DNA of 64,000 bases from Taeniopygia guttata (taxonomy: Eukaryota; Chordata; Aves; Passeriformes; Estrildidae): contig NC_133024.1 in NCBI RefSeq assembly GCF_048771995.1, forward strand, positions 54,347,001 through 54,411,000, in the 5' to 3' direction. The translations under genes were made by a program, and so were the position numbers. Each line of letters opens with the position of its first letter. Position 1 is the stretch's first letter. Below, piece by piece: positions 61,639 through 64,000 of this stretch. The notes under the pieces are model-generated. The model did not search any database and had not been told where the DNA came from. It was given only the letters and a program-made list of their open reading frames with translations.

Positions 61639-62524
61639 GTCAATAGAGCATTAGATGTCTAACACAAAAGTCCACACAGTTTGCAATATTGCTAGCCCTA
61701 GTTCAAATACTCAACTTAGTATATGAGATCATTTCCTATCACGGACAATGCAAGCTGCACTAGCAGCAAATGTTAAAAACGAAGCTAAATGTCTAAAGTG
61801 GTCTAAATACCTTTAGCTCTTTTGGTATACTCTAAGAAACATGAAATAGCTGAAAATAGCACAGAAATTAAATAGTTCAGTCTATTGCATCTCAGCTGTA
61901 ATAGTCAACCTCTTGCTGAGGGTAAGCACATCAAAGCTAATTTCTACAGCAGCAAATCTTCATCAAATCTCAAGGTTAATGTTGTTGATCCTTTGAACTC
62001 AATAAAGCCAAATTAAAACCAGTATTTGTCTTGTGCACTTCTATTTTGGTGCAATTGTCTTTACACAGTGAATTAAAAGCTTCACATGCATGCATTCCAA
62101 ATTAAGAAATTTTACTGTAATAGGCAAGAGTGAAATGTGAAATCACATTTACTTTCTTGAGGCTCTAAATAATGTGGAGCTCAGCAACTCAGCAAATGGT
62201 AATTAAAAATTAGTAACAGAACACTTTTCAAATGTTCTCTGATTCCTTTCTATGCACAGTGGCTCCACACACAGTTACTGACTGTCCTGTTGAATTCTGC
62301 CATCTTCTCATCAGATGACACATTGTCATTTCTTGGATCTTACCTATTCACATTTGATCCTAAATGGATCTAATGTTCTTCAAAATGACAATCTGCCAAG
62401 TCATACCTTCATTAAAAATTTCTTACTTTACAAGTAACTGAATTTCTTTTCTGTCATAATTTCTTAATCATTGACCCTCAGTTCACTACTGCTGATCTTT
62501 CACCATTTATTGCCATTTTATTTC

Positions 62525-62880
62525 CACAGAATCACAGAACGGATAAGGTTGGAAGGGACCACTGGGGGTCATCTGATCCAGCCTCCTACTCAGGCAGGGT
62601 CATCCCAGAGCACATGGCACAGGATTATGTCCAGATAGTTCTTGAATATCTCCAGTGAGGGACAGTCTACAACCTCTCTGGGCAGTCTATTCCCACATGT
62701 GGTCACCTGCACAATGATGAAGTTCTTCCTCATATTCAAGTGGAACTTCCTGTGCTTCAGTTTATGCCCATTAACTATTGGCTGGACCATCAAGAAGAGC
62801 CTGGCTCCAACCTCTGGACACCTTGCCTACATTAAGATTTCACTCTCAATCTTGTTCAAGCAAAACAGGCACAGCCTATT
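62525..62880 (-). mobile_element. CR1 LINE 3' fragment in a TDRD3 intron
   Basis: Minus-strand translation keeps the CR1 ORF2 C-terminal phrases [18 protein letters not shown] and [19 protein letters not shown] in one open frame. The plus strand begins at the reversed tail CACAGAATCACAGAACGG. It is in the same orientation as TDRD3. Confidence 0.93.
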
Positions 62881-63746
62881 TATCTGTATTTCTATATTAA
62901 GGAAACTTCTTACTACCTTAAAGAAACAATTAATTCCAATGTATGGACTTTTATCTCACTTTTAAAAAAAATTCTCCACCCTACTAAAACTGCCACTTTC
63001 TGGAACAGTATACACTCTTTGTAGACAAAACTACATGAATAAACTAAGTGAAAACTACATGAAAACTAAGTGAATATCTTATATTCACTTCCTTTTTTTT
63101 TTCTGTTCTTCAGCCAAAAAATTTTATCTGTCTATACTTCTTCCATTATAACTGCAGTTAGGTCACACATTTTGCTATCAACTCTACTTTTCCAATCTTT
63201 CTCACTGCTTGCTGTCAATTTATCAGTTGCTTGGGATTTATTCTAAATTATTCTTATCCATATAAGATCTAGATTACATTTTATAAAGCAAAGGTGACCA
63301 CAAATCTCTCTTAGAGCATCTTCATTGTCCTCCTATTATCAGCAGAAGCTTTATATTAGCACACTGCTCTAAAAACATATGTATTTTATTATCTCCATAC
63401 TTCAGCTTATTTTTCATTATTTATCTAAAATTCCAGGATCTCTCCAGGAGGACTCTGTTAGGACTTACACAATGCCCACCTCGCATTATGAACACTGAGA
63501 TTAAATGATAGCACAACTGTTAAAGACAGGACAAACTGTCAGATCCATAGGAAAAAGCAAGGAAAGGTTCACAATGCAAACAATGAAATGCACAAAGACG
63601 TTTCTGCACTAACAGATTAGAATGAAGGGACAGGGGGTGGAACATGCCAGCATTTTTTAGGTACTTTTAAAAAGGACAAACAGGGAAGGATAAGTAATTT
63701 AAAAATTCATCTTCCATTCAATGTTATGCTGTAAAAATCTGCTGTT

Positions 63747-63816
63747 ACTTTTGATGGTTTTTTCCATCTCATAAGAAAAGAGAGAACTTTTTATGGCTTT
63801 TTTCCATCTCATAAGA
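63747..63816. repeat. 40-bp imperfect tandem duplication
   Basis: TTTCCATCTCATAAGAA with the preceding ACTTTTGATGGTT or ACTTTTTATGGCT occurs at 63747 and again 40 bp later, with about three differences in the first ~30 bp. Confidence 0.85.
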
Positions 63817-64000
63817 ACCACAACTAAAGAAGGGTAAAATGGGAACATATGCGCAGCCAGTTCTTGTATTTTGGACCCATATACTCTGAAGAGCTTGTAC
63901 CACCACATTTGACCAGCTGAGCTTAGTGAATCAGCAAGTAACTTCCATCCAGCCAAGTGACTACCAGCCTGCTTTTACATAAAAAAGTCAATGGATTTCA

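Larger units (their letters stand above)
59998..64000 (-). other. TDRD3: TDRD3 intron upstream of the last coding exon (runs off the window)
   Basis: Over 4 kb of AT-rich sequence with no reading frame resembling the Tudor domain on the minus strand. It holds a short CA-rich stretch (60061-60100), a run of 17 A at 61622-61638, a minus-strand CR1 piece (62525-62880) and a 40-bp tandem duplication (63747-63816). The preceding exon must lie to the right of base 64000. Confidence 0.8.

Overview
The window is vertebrate nuclear DNA, almost certainly from a bird. It is AT-rich and nearly gene-free, and its interspersed repeats are those typical of birds: about ten truncated CR1 LINE pieces in both orientations, several ending in the ATTCTGTGATT-type CR1 tail, plus solo endogenous-retrovirus LTRs. 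No bacterial or viral gene organisation, CRISPR array, rRNA or tRNA gene was seen. Nearly all open frames longer than 60 codons are chance frames or frames inside repeats. The longest (193 codons near 39.4-40.0 kb) runs antisense through a CR1.

The one recognisable host gene is on the minus strand at the right end. Bases 59997-59878 encode the last 39 residues of TDRD3 (Tudor domain-containing protein 3), including its exon-junction-complex-binding C-terminus ([14 protein letters not shown], then stop). A good 3' splice site precedes this exon. A good 5' splice site (AAAG|GTAAAT) lies only 17 nt after the stop, and a matching 3' splice site with a downstream AATAAA lies at 56.46-56.21 kb. I therefore infer a spliced 3' UTR with a separate non-coding last exon. 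The part from 59998 to the right edge is intron; the Tudor-domain exons lie beyond the window.

Bases 1 to about 56,200 are the intergenic desert downstream of TDRD3. In human 13q21 the flank on this side leads towards PCDH20, and the same order is likely here. From left to right it holds: CR1 pieces at 2.4 and 4.5-5.1 kb (the second with a young 140-bp internal tandem duplication); a GC-richer CA-rich block at 9.0-10.15 kb; CR1 at 10.3 kb; a similar block at 17.4-18.0 kb; an ERVL-type solo LTR at 22.8-23.4 kb; CR1 with a 24-bp triplication at 27.75-28.2 kb; a poly(A)-ended segment flanked by an 8-bp repeat at 30.6-30.86 kb; an old CR1 at 34.1 kb; a 39-base poly(A) at 35.85 kb; CR1 at 36.1 kb; LTR-like sequence at 38.0-38.4 kb; CR1 at 39.3-39.9 kb; a complete 590-bp ERVK-type solo LTR with a perfect 6-bp target-site duplication at 41.2-41.8 kb; and the longest CR1 piece at 48.25-49.16 kb.

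I found no evidence of a new multi-gene system. The most useful observations are the TDRD3 3'-end structure, the dated retroviral insertion and the secondary duplications inside CR1 copies.
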